DNA from: Hyaloscypha bicolor E | Lineage: Eukaryota > Ascomycota > Leotiomycetes > Helotiales > Hyaloscyphaceae | Direction: 5' to 3' | Assembly (NCBI RefSeq): GCF_002865645.1 | Contig: NW_020194684.1 | Location: forward strand, 2,919,030-2,983,029 | DNA length: 64,000 nt | Shown: positions 41,475-52,728 of the stretch, piece by piece | Position numbering within the stretch: the stretch's first letter is position 1 | How the letters are laid out: each line of letters begins with the position of its first letter | The notes under the pieces: model-generated | What the model saw: only the letters and a program-made list of their open reading frames with translations | What the model was told of the DNA's origin: nothing | Databases searched by the model: none | Translations under genes and position numbers: made by a program

Positions 41475-43779
41475 TATATAAATATTATACTAATGATTTT
41501 TAGATAATATAATTAATACTTTCTATTAGATTATTCGAGATTTATAAAATATATACTAAGTTAATATTTAATAAATACTAGAAACCTTTAATATTCTTTA
41601 TTAATATATTTTATAACTTGCTTTTTCTAAAAAAGCTTTATTACTAATATTATATATAATATAAAAATAGGCTTAAATAAAAGTAGCTTTTTAAAAAAAA
41701 ATTTAATTAAACTAAAAAAGAAATAAAAACTAAAAAATAATTCTTAAAATAAGCTAAATATATAACTAATTATCTTTTAGAACTAAATACTAATTTTTCT
41801 ATTATTATTTATAATAAGTTTAATATAAATTAAATATAGTATTTGAAATTATTTTTAATTTAAATTTAAAGTTTTTATAATATTTTTTAAAAGAAATAAT
41901 TAGAAAAAAAATATATAAATTTGCTTTATTTAAAATATATACTAAATTCAAGTTATAGAATTTTATTTATATTCTAAAATATATTAAAAAAAAGTAGTTC
42001 TATTAAATCTAGAGAATATAGTAAGTTAAAAATAAGAATTTAGATAGAAATAATTTAATATAATATATATTAAATTTAAGCTATAGAATTTTATTTATAT
42101 TATAAAATATATAAAAAAAAAGTAGTTCTATTAAATCTAGGAAATATAATAAATTAAAAATATAAATAATAAATTTAAAACTAGACTTAAAAATAAGAAT
42201 TTAGATAAAAAATAATTTAATATAATATATATTTGCCTTATTTAAAATATATATTAAGTCTAAGTTATAGAATTTTATCTATATTCTAAAATATATAAAG
42301 AAAGTAATTCTATTTAATTTAGGAAATATAATAAGTTAAAAATATAAATAATAAATTTATAGCTAGATTTAAAAATAAGAGAAATAATTTAATATAATAT
42401 ATATTTATTTTATTTATAATATAAGCTAGGCTCAAGCTATAAAAACATATATATATATTTAATATTAAAGAAATAACTTACTAAAATAAGGCTAAGAATA
42501 TAATATAATATATACTAAATATATATAGAATCTAAGTTATATTAAATCTTTTTCTATTTTAAAATCTTAAGAAAATATACTTCTAATTATGAAAATAACT
42601 TTAGTAATATATTTATAAAGTATCTAATAGTTTTAATTTAGAAGAATTAATTATAAAGTATTTTCTTAGCTTTTTTTATTTTCTATTTATATATAATATA
42701 TATTAAATATAAAGCAAAAATATAAAAAAACAGAAATTAGAATTAGTAATAATTAAAAACAAGAATAGATATTTATATATTATTAAAGCTAGTAAATATA
42801 ATATAGTTTTTAGTAAAAAGAATTAAATTATATTATAGAAAATATAAGAGTATTCTTGCTATTAATAATATAATTTAACTTAAATAATATTATAGTTTAG
42901 CTACTAGCTCTTTAAATAATTTCTTATTATTAAACTCTATATATATTTATTTATTTAGCTAATTCTTATTATTACTTAAGCTATTTCTATTTTATATTAA
43001 TATATACTTAATATATTCTTATTTATTTAAGCTATTTCTATTATAGTTTAGTATATATTTTTCTTATATTTTATATATTAGAAACTAGAAAGATTTAGAT
43101 TAGTTTTAAGCTTATAAAAAGGCTTAGAATAAGAATTAGAGTTCGAGTTAATTTCAGGGAATTAGGAAATAATAAAAGCCTTTTATATTAGAATATATTA
43201 GAATATAAAAGCCCTATAGATTAGAATTAGTATATACTAAATATATATTAGAAGTAATAATAATAATAAAGCTAGATATATTTAATTTACTTATAAACTT
43301 TTTAGTAATAAAGATTAAATATATACTAGAGATATATTTAATAAATTATTAGAAAGAGGTCAGGAATAAAAGAAAGTAATAAAAAAGAGAAATAGTATTT
43401 CTTTAGTAAAATAAGTATTTATTATATTTTAAAATCGAGTATATATAAGAAATTAATTCCTATTATAATAAAATATAAGAATATTTATATTAATTAATAA
43501 TAGGAAATAGCTTAAATAATAATAGGGCTCAGCTACTAGCTTTTATAAAATAAAGAAGTTATAATATAAAATATATATTATAATAAAATACTAAAATATA
43601 TTTGAACTATTACTTATAATAACTTAATAAATTCTATAAATCTCAAATATATTTAACCCGAAATTAGTATAAATTTATTAGTTATAATATAATACTCTTA
43701 TTCCCGAATATAATAAACTATAAGTCCGTTTTTTTATTATAATATTAATAAAATACTATATTAATTTCATATAAATTAA
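41475..43779. other. AT-rich RIP-decayed spacer with satellite
   Basis: Nearly pure A/T sequence with short A and T runs. Apart from the satellite at 41,920-42,440 I see no domain, LTR, TIR or RNA gene. Confidence 0.6.
41920..42440. repeat. AT-rich satellite, three to four irregular copies
   Basis: The phrase 'agttatagaattttatttat' and the following 'agtagttctattaaatctag' recur near 41,950, 42,075 and 42,260. Spacing is irregular (about 124 and 186 bp) because one unit carries an extra ~60 bp. Confidence 0.65.
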
Positions 43780-44306
43780 TATATTAAATAATTAGATTAG
43801 ATTAAATTAAATTAATAGCTATTAATCTAATCTAATTACGAAATATATTTATTAATTATAATTAATTTAATTAATCTAATTAATACACACGTGATCTTAC
43901 ACGTGACAGGGCTAGCCGAATCTGGTAATACTCCTGCCTGCTCTAGCTTTAGTACTATACTAATTAAGGGCAGTAATATTTAGTAAGTAACTCAAAGCTA
44001 AATTAAAAAAAGGAGAATATAGGAAAATAACTAGTTTATTATTAAAAGCTAGTATATAGCTACTATTATATAAGCCCTAGCTTAGTTTACTAAGGCTACT
44101 TAATAGGTGCCTTAGTTATTTAATACTTATTAAGTAAATAGTAATTTATTATAGTTATATAATAGATTAATTAGATTAATTATAATTAATCTATTTAATT
44201 ATTCTAATCTAATTAAAAAAAAACTGAATTATATTAATTATAATCTAATTACATTAATTGATTAATTAATTAATTTGATTAACGTGATTAATCCTTTGAC
44301 ACACTG
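43780..44306. mobile_element. hAT-like non-autonomous element, right end at 44,306
   Basis: The right terminus reads ...CTTTGACACACTG, which inverted is CAGTGTGTCAAAG, close to the CAGTGTGGGAAAA end of the hAT copy at 44,816. Subterminal DNA consists of ATTAATC/TAATTAG repeats. The interior CACGTG pair and the GCTAGCC phrase at 43,887-43,920 match the left half of the 44,816 copy. The left end is not resolved; by analogy it should lie near 43,765, but RIP has blurred it. The 8 bp after the right end are GTACAGAT; I found no left partner. Confidence 0.55.
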
Positions 44307-45132
44307 GTACAGATGATCTCACTTGTACATTTTTGGGAAATCCCATACTAAATTCTACTCTATCTAGCCTTTTTGCCTGTGGGCTTGTCCCAGTAGGCAT
44401 TCATACTTGCGAGCTTTCCAACCTGCGCCGTACGTATCATCTCGACTTGGAAGGGAGGCATATACTGATGCTATCCAGAATACTTGCTTAGCAAACTTCA
44501 ATACTGGCACCAATATTGACAATTGTGCTGTCTCTAACGCAGCCTGTGTCTGCGCCGACACGGATGTTCAGAGCGGTTGGGCTTGCTGCTTGAGTACTGG
44601 CTGCAATACGGCAGGCGCAGCATCCGCCATCGGCGTCATGAAGAACCAATGCCCAGATTCGCCCAATATAGGGACATGTGCAGCGAACATTGTTACCGGA
44701 CAGGAGGAGGTCCGCCTAGTTTTGGGGGAGGCAGCCGTGGTGGAAGAGGCGGTGGCGGTGGCGACTTTGGGAAAGGCGGTTTCGGCCCTGGAGATTTGGA
44801 GGCGGTGGATTTGGGCAGTGTGGGAAAAGAGTAGAGTAGAGTAGTGAATCCTACTTATACTCTACTCAAATATGTCCCTCACTACTCATATTCTACTCAT
44901 ACTACTCTTGAATATTCTAGAGTAATTAAGTAGTATGCACATGATACTTCACGTGATACTCCACGTAATAAGCTAGCCTAATTTAGTAAGGCTCAGGGGT
45001 AGCCCAGGCCTAGCGCTACTGCACTACCTAATTAAGTAATAGCAAGGCCTAGTAAGTAAGATAAAACCTCAATAATACCTTTAGGCTTCCTCGGCTACTA
45101 GAGAGAGATTCTTCTTTTAATGTGCTCTTATT

Positions 45133-45243
45133 ATGTCTAAATTACGTAATAGACTTAATAAGAATATTTTTGAGATAATATTTTGCTTAAAAAGCCAGTG
45201 GTTATTTAAAGACGAATTAAAAGAAGAAAAAGAAAAGAAATAG
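45133..45243 (+). pseudogene. hAT transposase C-terminal remnant
   Basis: An open stretch of 36 codons to TAG at 45,241 reads SKLRNRLNKN followed by IIFCLKSQW. This resembles the end of the hAT dimerisation region, where an RNRL motif is followed by a Leu/Cys-rich helix and CLKSW. An in-frame TAA lies just upstream, so it is a deletion remnant and not a gene. It shows the element's orientation and that it derives from a coding hAT by internal deletion. Confidence 0.6.
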
Positions 45244-45419
45244 AGAAATTCTAAGGAAGAATATTAGTTTTATATAAAAGAAAAGTAGTATTTAAGTAGC
45301 CTTATATAAGTACAAGCTTAGCTTATATAGTATTACTTAATAAGTACCTTATTTGTTTATTAATAATTGAATAAATATCGATTTACTAGATTTACGTGAC
45401 TTGCACGTGACTACTCTTG

Positions 45420-45617
45420 TGTGACGGCTGGTGTCACATGGTTAGACTCAGCTAAGGTGTCAAGCTAAGGTTCAAACCAAGCTCGGCGTTTCAGTGGTCT
45501 TGGCCGTACTTATCTACCGCCACACCTCACTCCTTCTCTCCTTAGCTTTAGATTCTAAAAGACACTGGAATCTTAGATCTTTTAGCCTCGTTCCATTGCT
45601 TCGTTCCTGCCGTCACA
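45420..45617. mobile_element. 198-bp solo-LTR-like insertion nested in the hAT element
   Basis: Begins TGTGACGGC and ends GCCGTCACA, with the 5-bp duplication TCTTG on both sides (45,415-45,419 and 45,618-45,622). TG...CA ends plus a 5-bp duplication fit a solo LTR; a MITE with 9-bp TIRs is the alternative. The related hAT copy at 58,848 has an uninterrupted site (one CAAGA, the complement of TCTTG, at 58,972-58,976), which proves the insertion. It has normal G/C and CpA content, so it shows little or no RIP. Confidence 0.85.
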
Positions 45618-46627
45618 TCTTGAGTAACTCTAGAATAGTACTCTACTCTACTCGACTCAAATACCATATTACGCTACTCAAACTCTACTCTACTCAAGAC
45701 TACTCTAGAGTTACTTGAGTAGCATGAGTAATTTTTTCCCACACTGGATTTGGGGGAGGGGAAGGAGGAAGAGCTGCTTCCACGGAAATACAGACTGTGA
45801 CTGAGGCTCAAACAATCAACAATCCGGTCACAATCAATAATCCAGTCACTATCAACAATCCTATTACGACTCAGAACCCAACGACTATAACAAATGAGGT
45901 CCCAATTACCGCAAAGTGCCTATTTCTTTTACCCACACCCCAAGCACCCTTTCTCACTAGTCTCATTTTCCCGGCTCGCTCCCCAAAGGTACATATCGCT
46001 TACTTGTTCTAGGTTCCGGCAACCGTTACAGCAACTCTTCTCCAGACCTCAGTATTAACAACCTCCCAGGTGATTGCCATCACATCCGTTGAATCAGCGG
46101 CTAGCGCTGTAGAGGCACTATCTGCTGCTCGCCCAACAATCCTACTTACTAGCACAGCGGTGATCAAACAGACTAGTATATTGAGCAGCGAGAGCGTCCA
46201 GAGTACGGAAGCAGTCTCACAATCTGTGTTCGGGTTCACAGCCGCAGCATCATCTACAACTTTTTACACAAGCGCAATCGGTTCAGCCGCCTCACCGCCC
46301 GCTCTGGTCCTCAGTCCGACAGACACACTTCGTCTCTCGCAACCCATGGCAAATGGTGCCAAAGCAGGGATTGCAATAACGGTCCTCATCACTGTTTCTC
46401 TAATAGCAGTCGTCATCTTCTCCTTCGGGCGATGGCGGAAGCGGGCGATCGATAGAGAGTTTGAAGAATTGAAGGAGCAGCATCATCCGAGCAGGCAAAG
46501 TCCTAAGCCAAGGGCGGTCTCGCTGTATCCAAGAGCAGAAATGACAATAGTGGGTGGTGGGGCGACGTACCGGGATATTTTTGATAAACCTGGGCGCCCG
46601 GGCTCTTTTTCTTTAGGATCAAGATGA

Positions 46628-48443
46628 GATGTACTTATATCGCGCATTATTAGATGGATCGCGAAGTGTGTTAAACTGGAAGCCGAGCTTTCTGACAACA
46701 CCTCGCCATAAATAATTAAATATATTTGAACCTTTAGAGGCAGTGGGTTGAAACTTCAAGAAGGGAAACAAACATTATTTCTGCCTAAGATGACTCGTGT
46801 AATATTGTTGGAAGAAAGACATTTTAGATCCAAAGAACTTTCTGCAACATCGCATGAGACGCTATGAGCGAGAATGCATACGGGATGGGTGTGGTAGAAA
46901 TTGCGGGAATAGTGGTGTCGCGTGAGACATTGAGGCTATTTACCCGTTATCACCAGTGCTAAGGCCTCCCTTGTGTCAGCATGCGATTCACATCCTCCTC
47001 ATCCGCGGTGCTGTGACTCAAGTTCCCATTATCCGAAAGTACTCTTCGGTATCTGGCGGGATTCCCATGAGTCGGTGAGAACCCCGGTGCAGAGCTCCGT
47101 GAGTTTACAGCGTTCTAGCACGTCTCAGAATGTTTTCACTTCGCAGACACTGCGTTGCGTTTCGATCACATCTCGTAGCTATCTAGCTTAGAAGTTGAAA
47201 GAGATTTGTAGTCACGAAGGCTAATTTTTGAAAACAGGATGGACCAGTTGGCCTAGAGCTGAGACACAGGACTTCAGGAGAAAGAGCAAGAGGACTGAAG
47301 TTGTGGTGAACTTGGGTGACATCTCATGACGGGTCGAGTTGGATGTACAATCAGCCTGATTTATTGAGATTTCTGAAGCAGGCCATAACATCCGAGAAAC
47401 CGCGGCGTTCCTATACAGAGATGAGCACCTTCGTAAACTACGACAAATCTAGACCTGGTTCTTTTTATCATTGTAGATTGGAGAATTAAATTTAGCGAGT
47501 TCTGTTCGACTTAATCTAATAAATGATTGTTGTTTTCGTCCTTTTCCATCCGCAAAACAATCTACATCTAACTCCCAGAGCATGAGAGAAAACAGATTAT
47601 GTTTAGAAAACAGTTGATCATGATTTTCGTCTCGAAACACATCTGCCGGCGTCCTAATATCGGGTTTCAAGGATTTGGTCGCATTAGACTTCTCATCATG
47701 CGATGAACCTTAAGGGAGTGAGGAGTCAAATAGCAGCCCGAAACCCATACATGATGTTAAGGATAAAAATTGGAGGAAAGTCAGGCAAAGCGGAGGTTTT
47801 GGTGTGAGTAGTGCCGTGCCAGCGCTGGAGAAGGGTGCTCAGAGAGCAAGGAGGCCTTCACTCTTGGAACGCCACTGAAGACTTGGCCGGCACAACCAGC
47901 GGAGAAACGATCTGGAAGTTGCAACATAACCATCTGCCGGGAAAATTGCTTGATGAAGCTAAATGCCAACAATGCAGGTCGATTGTGAAAGTGGAGAGGT
48001 GAGAGATGGTACGAAGTGGCCTTCAAGCTCAAGCAGCATATCATGCCGATACTGCATCAGGTTATAAAACCACAAGACCAAGCACTCTCCACCATATTCG
48101 GAACCACCGCCTCCTTGCACCTTTCCTCGCCAAGTCACAAGCGAGAAGACGATCGCGGTCCTCAAGCCATCGTGCTGATTGTGGCCAGCGCTCAAGCGAA
48201 GCGTATCAGAGCTCACTAAATAAGAGGCATCACGGGGGCTGAAATCGTGGGGGAAATTAGATCCTGTTGCTACATTGTCTTACGCTTGCATTCCGGTCAG
48301 TTGGCATTGGAAGTATGGAATACATGCTTCAATCCGAAAAAGCATCTCCCTTCGATTTAAGTTTATATAGGAACAAACCCTGAAAACCCGCAAACATTCG
48401 GTCCAACCAACAAAGAAATAATCCTTTTCACCCTGAGACTTGG
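46628..48443. other. Intergenic, no convincing gene
   Basis: Normal-composition DNA of 1.8 kb. The best open stretch is on the minus strand at about 47,449-47,735 (around 90 codons, containing DVFRDEN and DCFADGKGRK), but it lacks a convincing ATG or splice context and matches no family I know. It is probably a gene relic or chance. The rest has scattered short ORFs without splice signals. Confidence 0.5.
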
Positions 48444-51381
48444 CTACAAAAGCAAACGTTTCTCAAACATCTCTCGACGTTTTTTTTCGAGCCTACGATC
48501 GACCTCGTCAACGTTCTTCCTAAAGTCGGCGGAGTCATTCCAAGCTTCCCGTCTCTGCTCTTCCACTTGTTTCCTAACATTTTCCTCCATTGCAAACTCT
48601 TAAAGCGAAGTCAGTAAATTCCAACCTAATCACAAAATAGTATAATATGACTTACGCGGCATAGTGCCAATCTTCTTCTTCTTTCCCAATATTCTTTTAC
48701 CCTTCTCCAACGCTCCCTCAACACGATTCAAGAAATCAAAAGGCGCAAGATCACTCCCTTTCTTCTCCGTTTCCAGAACCCGAAAATCATTAAGATGCTC
48801 CGTAAAGACCTTATTTTCATACAACACCTGCTCTCCGATGACGACGTTTGAGGCACAGTTTTTGAGCACTTCAAAGGTGATGGAGATCCGCTTCCCGCTT
48901 GCGAACGTCCAGTGGGTGTGTATTTGCCCCACCATCTGCTTGTAGCTACCGTCCGCGAATTGTAGGTAGTTGCGAGCTTCAGCGCTTCGGTTTATGACGA
49001 AGTTCAGTTTTTGGGCGTAACTGTGGGACGTCGTTAGTGGACAAGGAGGCAAGAGCCAGCTGGAAAATAGGAGGGGCCCCTACTGGAAGTCTATCACATT
49101 TCGCTCAGCTCCAGTATCTGGGAGAGCAAGCACGTGCTCATGTGACCCCAAGGTACCCTCCATGCGACGAAATGTCTCCCCCAAGAGTCCAAACTTGAAT
49201 GATCTAGGTGCGGAGAAAACACATTGGCTGAGGCGGTGTTGGTATTTTGACAACGTCTGTGTTTCAGCGAGGAACCTTCTTCCTAAGATCAGGTCGTAGA
49301 TGCAAGTTCCGAGAACATGGCATGTTATGGTGGTTATGTTGCGTGAATCATCCCCAAATGCCCATTGAAATTGGACAGTTCCTGTCATAAATATTGGTGG
49401 GGCTCGAGGAACTGCAATAGGTTGAGGAAAGACTTACCCAGGGACACGATCTGCTTGGAACTCCCAAGTTGAAATTTGTGGGTGCTAGGTCGGATGTCGA
49501 GACCTAGACTTTGGGCAAATGTCAAAGACACAACGTTGTGTGTGGCTCCTGTATCGGCGATCCCTGCTGTTGAATGTCCGTTGGCGAAACCCCTGAGACC
49601 TCTCTTAGTCTTTTGAGAAGTCTCGACTGGTTGAATCAGCATTGTTGAAGCCCAGCGAGAGGACTTCAAATCTTCGCCTCTACGATTACGAGCCCTCTTC
49701 TGCCGCCGTTGCTTCCAGCTTGAACCCGCATTTGGAGATTTGTATAGAAACCAGATGGTTGAGACGAAGAATAGCATATCGCCAATCGAAATCGTGACCT
49801 GGGCCGTTGTATTGAACCAAACGACCTTCCAACTGTCACCAGCTCCGTAGTCGTCACAACCGTACTCCGCGTACATGGCACAGAGACATGTGACCTTCTT
49901 GGTCTGAGTGACACCCGTGTCCTGATTGGTCTGGATATCGAAATGAGGATCACGTGGTATAGCCATAGCGGCATTTGTGTTGCTGTGTGCGATGCGTTTG
50001 TGGAAGGTGTATGGCTGGCAGCTAGTTAGCACTGGAAGATTCAAAACGTTGAGGAAGTGGAGAGCTTCGAAGTGGTCTTATACCAGATGCATGAAAACAG
50101 TGGAGTCATTATGGCTCTTGAACAGTTCTTAATCTCCCAGCTCCCAAGGAATAGAACAATAAATAAGTATGGGGATAAGACTTACGTGGCTGTATGGGTA
50201 GGCGTATGCACCGTAAAGCCATATTCCCGGGAAGAGTGCCAGAGCACTTAAGGCAAGAGGGATGGCTACAAGGCCTGGGGGCGACCTGGCACCAGATGTC
50301 CCATTTTGAAGTATCTTGGTGTATGTTCTGAGCGCCTGCACGAGTCGTTAGAACATACTTAACGACAAAGTGGTGCTTGGATGCCGAGGGACTTGCCAGC
50401 TGCGCCGCATAGAACGTCGGAGGAATAGCTATCTTCCCCAATAAAATAATCACCTGACAAGCCCTGACCTTCGAGTGATTGACCTTTTGCTTCCCAAGCC
50501 CGTAAATTAGAACTGCTCTGGTGGCTAAATAGTTAAAGTACTTGATAGATCCAGCCCAAACTGCAAGCCAAATGTATTTGGTGCATTCGCCTAAAAAGAT
50601 GCCTAAGCGCACCAATAAACAAACCGTAAGGCAGGAGGCTAAAATGACATAAAAAAGTACAAGTGGCCAATCCAAAAATAATATGTATGGCTCAAGAAAC
50701 CGAGGGACATCTTGGTTAAGATCAAAGACAATGGCAGTGTAAATAAAGGCTATCCCTAACCATCGTAACCGTCGAGCTTTGGGACGATCAATTTTCTCCT
50801 CACCTTGAGCATTTAAACAATTTCGATGATGAACTTCATGCCGTATGAGCCCGTCTGGCGTACTTCGGTACTATGTTACGTGAGCCTTGTAAACACCAGA
50901 AGGTGAAATAATGACAGCATACGCTGATGTGCCCGCTGCTATGTGCTATTCTACCTAGCATCGAGATATTGGCGCGGAAAGATGGGAAGTCCGCAAATTT
51001 CTTCATGGCTTGAGAACTTGCAGAGTTGAAATCGGAGGCATTGTCCGGGCTCTCCAGCATGTTTTGATCATGCCAACTTCCACCGAATTCATCAATGGCT
51101 TTACTCTTCGCACGTTCGTATTCGATTATATCGGTGTGGCGAAAGGGATATTGATCCGGACGAGGGATAAAGATCCGACCACGAGTCAGAGTCTAATTTG
51201 AGGTGCCCATTAGCGCTCTCCATCTCTCAGAAGGCATCGACAGAACTCTTACCATGCAATCAAAGACAAAATGCACGTCTGGAAATTGCTGCGCTGGCTC
51301 GACATGAGTATCGATATACTCCTGGTAGGAGCAAAGATCAGGCAAGTGGACGATCCACTCTCCATCGGACTCCTGAGACAT
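48444..51381 (-). CDS. Multi-pass membrane protein with two tandem retropepsin-like domains
   Basis: Eight exons: 51,381-51,253; 51,192-50,923; 50,870-50,397; 50,335-50,186; 50,014-49,438; 49,381-49,084; 49,020-48,656; 48,598-48,444. All phases agree, giving 805 residues. Introns are 52-171 nt; that at 50,336-50,396 is GC-AG (GCAAGT donor, TTCTAAC branch). The N-terminal half has hydrophobic segments at about 170-184, 200-225, 231-255, 271-288, 312-334 and 414-433. Then come two aspartic protease-like units: DTGATHN at 495 with the hydrophobic-Gly motif LILGRRFL at 564-571, and DTGAERN at 622 with VVIGEQVL near 692-699. The tail is highly charged and coiled-coil-like. Each unit keeps the catalytic D-T-G and the flap-side Gly motif of retropepsins, which normally dimerise; here the pair is covalent. 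Substrate unknown. The start chosen is an ATG with a purine at -3; an extra upstream exon cannot be excluded. Confidence 0.82.
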
Positions 51382-51701
51382 CTTGTCCCAGGAGTTTGGG
51401 GACTCTTGCGATATTGTCCTTCTCTGAACCACAATTCAAAGTTTTATTCAGCAAAAGAAGATTGAAAAGGGTAACGAAAGATAGAACCTTAGTTCGCACA
51501 TTTGAGATCGGTCGTACTATACAAAGCGGGCGTGGGCGGTTATGCAGGGCCAGCACATCAGGTGGACTCAGCCACTACCAAGGCTTTTCTCCAGGCATAC
51601 CCTCAGATTTTCTTTTTCGAGCTTCGCCGAACCGCATCTCAATTCTGTGAATATTCCGCTGTCTTGATGGAGGCTCAAGGACGAACTAATCACGGATCTC
51701 A
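51382..51701. promoter_or_regulatory. Divergent intergenic region
   Basis: A 320-bp gap between the starts of the retropepsin gene (minus) and the DUF6594 gene (plus), so it should hold both promoters. I see no TATA box or other site I would defend. Confidence 0.4.
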
Positions 51702-52728
51702 ATGTCTACGAAGCTAGCGACTGCGGGTAGGCTAAAAGGGTACCCAACGTTCTCAGCATTCATTGCAAGAGATCAGGACGCAGCAATCTATCGCAAATAT
51801 GAAAGTCTGAGTGCGCGGAATCTTTTGTACATGTCGAGTGAGATTCATGAGCTCGAGGGCCAGTTGAAGGCTCTGGATGAGGAAGATTTCAAAAGCTCTT
51901 GTTTTGTAGCAGAAGGGGCGGCGAGGAAATGGGAGCATTATAGTACTGGCAAAGAATTGGGAGTCCAAGCCCATCGCGACTTGCAGGCGAAGATCAAAGT
52001 GAAGCTGAAGGAATATCGTATGTGCAGTGCGAATGAGGGCGCCGGAGACGGTATGAGAAGTTCCACCGACGGCGGGGTAGATGAAGCACTTTTGCTAGAG
52101 AGCCAAGTACTGGCCCTCAAAAAACCAACTCAAAGGACGCTGAGAAATGTCAAACGTTGGTTTAGCAGTGGAGGCCAGACAGTGCTCCTAGGAAGAGACA
52201 CGCATCTGTTTGATAATAAGAATGATATGGTTGCACTTGCACCTCTTGATGATGACCGACTAAGTAGACTACTGAGGGCAGTCTTTGGGTGGTGCTTCGA
52301 GGTAAGTGGTTCTTGAGCTCACACTTTTAAGTCCATGACAATCTAATCTTACCGCTTTCAGGATAGAGATTCTCGAACTCGCCGGTTGGAGCAAGGGGAT
52401 GAACTCTACTACTTTCCGGAACGGAAGATCCAACGAGTTGGTCTTGTCGTATCGATCTTGTTGAGCGCTATACTTCTGATAGGAGCAATATCTTGCCTGT
52501 ACATGGCTACCAACAGGAGCAAGAACCTCATTCTGGGCATGATCGTGTTGTTCACTTGCCTCTTTGCGTATGTTGTTGGACTTTTGACGAATGCTAGAAG
52601 AGCCGAAGTGTTTGGGTCGACTGCTGCGTAAGTATCTTTTCTTGAAGGTAATCCATATGTACTGATGCATGTATAGATATGCGGCAGTCCTTGTTGTTTT
52701 CGTCAGCAACCCCCCTGGGATTGGATGA
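51702..52728 (+). CDS. DUF6594-family membrane protein
   Basis: Three exons: 51,702-52,301, 52,362-52,627 and 52,677-52,728, with introns of 60 nt (GTAAGT...TTTCAG) and 49 nt (GTAAGT, branch TACTGAT, TAG). The product is 305 residues. It begins with the family hallmark GYPTFSAFIARD (about 13-24), followed by an acidic/basic helical region typical of the family (IYRKYESLSARNLL, then LEGQLKALDEED), a variable middle, and three C-terminal hydrophobic segments at about 226-248, 256-276 and 289-299. This N-terminal helical region plus three closely spaced membrane helices is the usual architecture and length of fungal DUF6594 proteins. Their biochemical role is not known. It is convergent with the sulfurtransferase gene, 318 bp apart. 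Confidence 0.88.

Larger units (their letters stand above)
44816..45746 (+). mobile_element. hAT-derived non-autonomous transposon in the CFEM gene
   Basis: Termini CAGTGTGGGAAAA (44,816) and TTTTTCCCACACTG (ending 45,746) are inverted repeats flanked by a perfect 8-bp duplication GATTTGGG (44,808-44,815 and 45,747-45,754). CAG-type ends with an 8-bp duplication are diagnostic of hAT. Subterminal arrays of GAGTA/TACTC units are present on both sides, with CACGTG-like boxes inside. A remnant of the transposase C-terminus is at 45,133-45,243. Length is 931 bp, of which 203 bp are a nested insertion and its duplication, so the original was about 728 bp, far shorter than an autonomous hAT. Confidence 0.92.
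44397..46627 (+). pseudogene. CFEM-domain membrane protein gene, disrupted
   Basis: Visible exons are 44,397-44,429, then a 49-nt intron (44,430-44,478; GTACGT, branch ACTGAT, CAG), then an exon from 44,479. Spliced, it gives FPTCANTCL and the rest of a CFEM domain with nine Cys ending at QC. A Gly-rich linker, NNPVTI repeats, a Ser/Thr-rich mucin-like segment, one membrane helix (about 46,355-46,420) and a basic tail (GRWRKR) follow, ending at TGA 46,625-46,627. CFEM proteins are fungal surface or secreted proteins. Breaks: no signal peptide exon is visible because sequence left of 44,307 is transposon; the Gly-rich stretch changes frame twice (near 44,700 and 44,792); a hAT element sits at 44,816-45,746. 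A further intron must end at 46,012, but its donor is unclear. Removing the element plus one duplication takes out 939 bp, a multiple of three. Confidence 0.75.

Noticed and set aside
27650..42440. CRISPR-like arrays among the AT-rich tandem repeats
   Set aside because: The units are contiguous satellites without unique spacers, and the genome is eukaryotic.
45470..45480. Pol III B-box-like GGTTCAAACC, suggesting a SINE
   Set aside because: The last base does not fit the B box, no good A box is present, and TG...CA ends with a 5-bp duplication fit a solo LTR better.
45494..45718. 74-codon ORF across the nested insertion
   Set aside because: It starts inside the 198-bp insert and runs across its duplication into the hAT TACTC array, so it is a chance product of the insertion.
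50836..51060. Start of the retropepsin gene at the ATG at 51,060
   Set aside because: The frame stays open upstream to 51,192, where a TAG acceptor joins, in phase, an exon with clear coding character that ends in a GTAAGA donor at 51,252.
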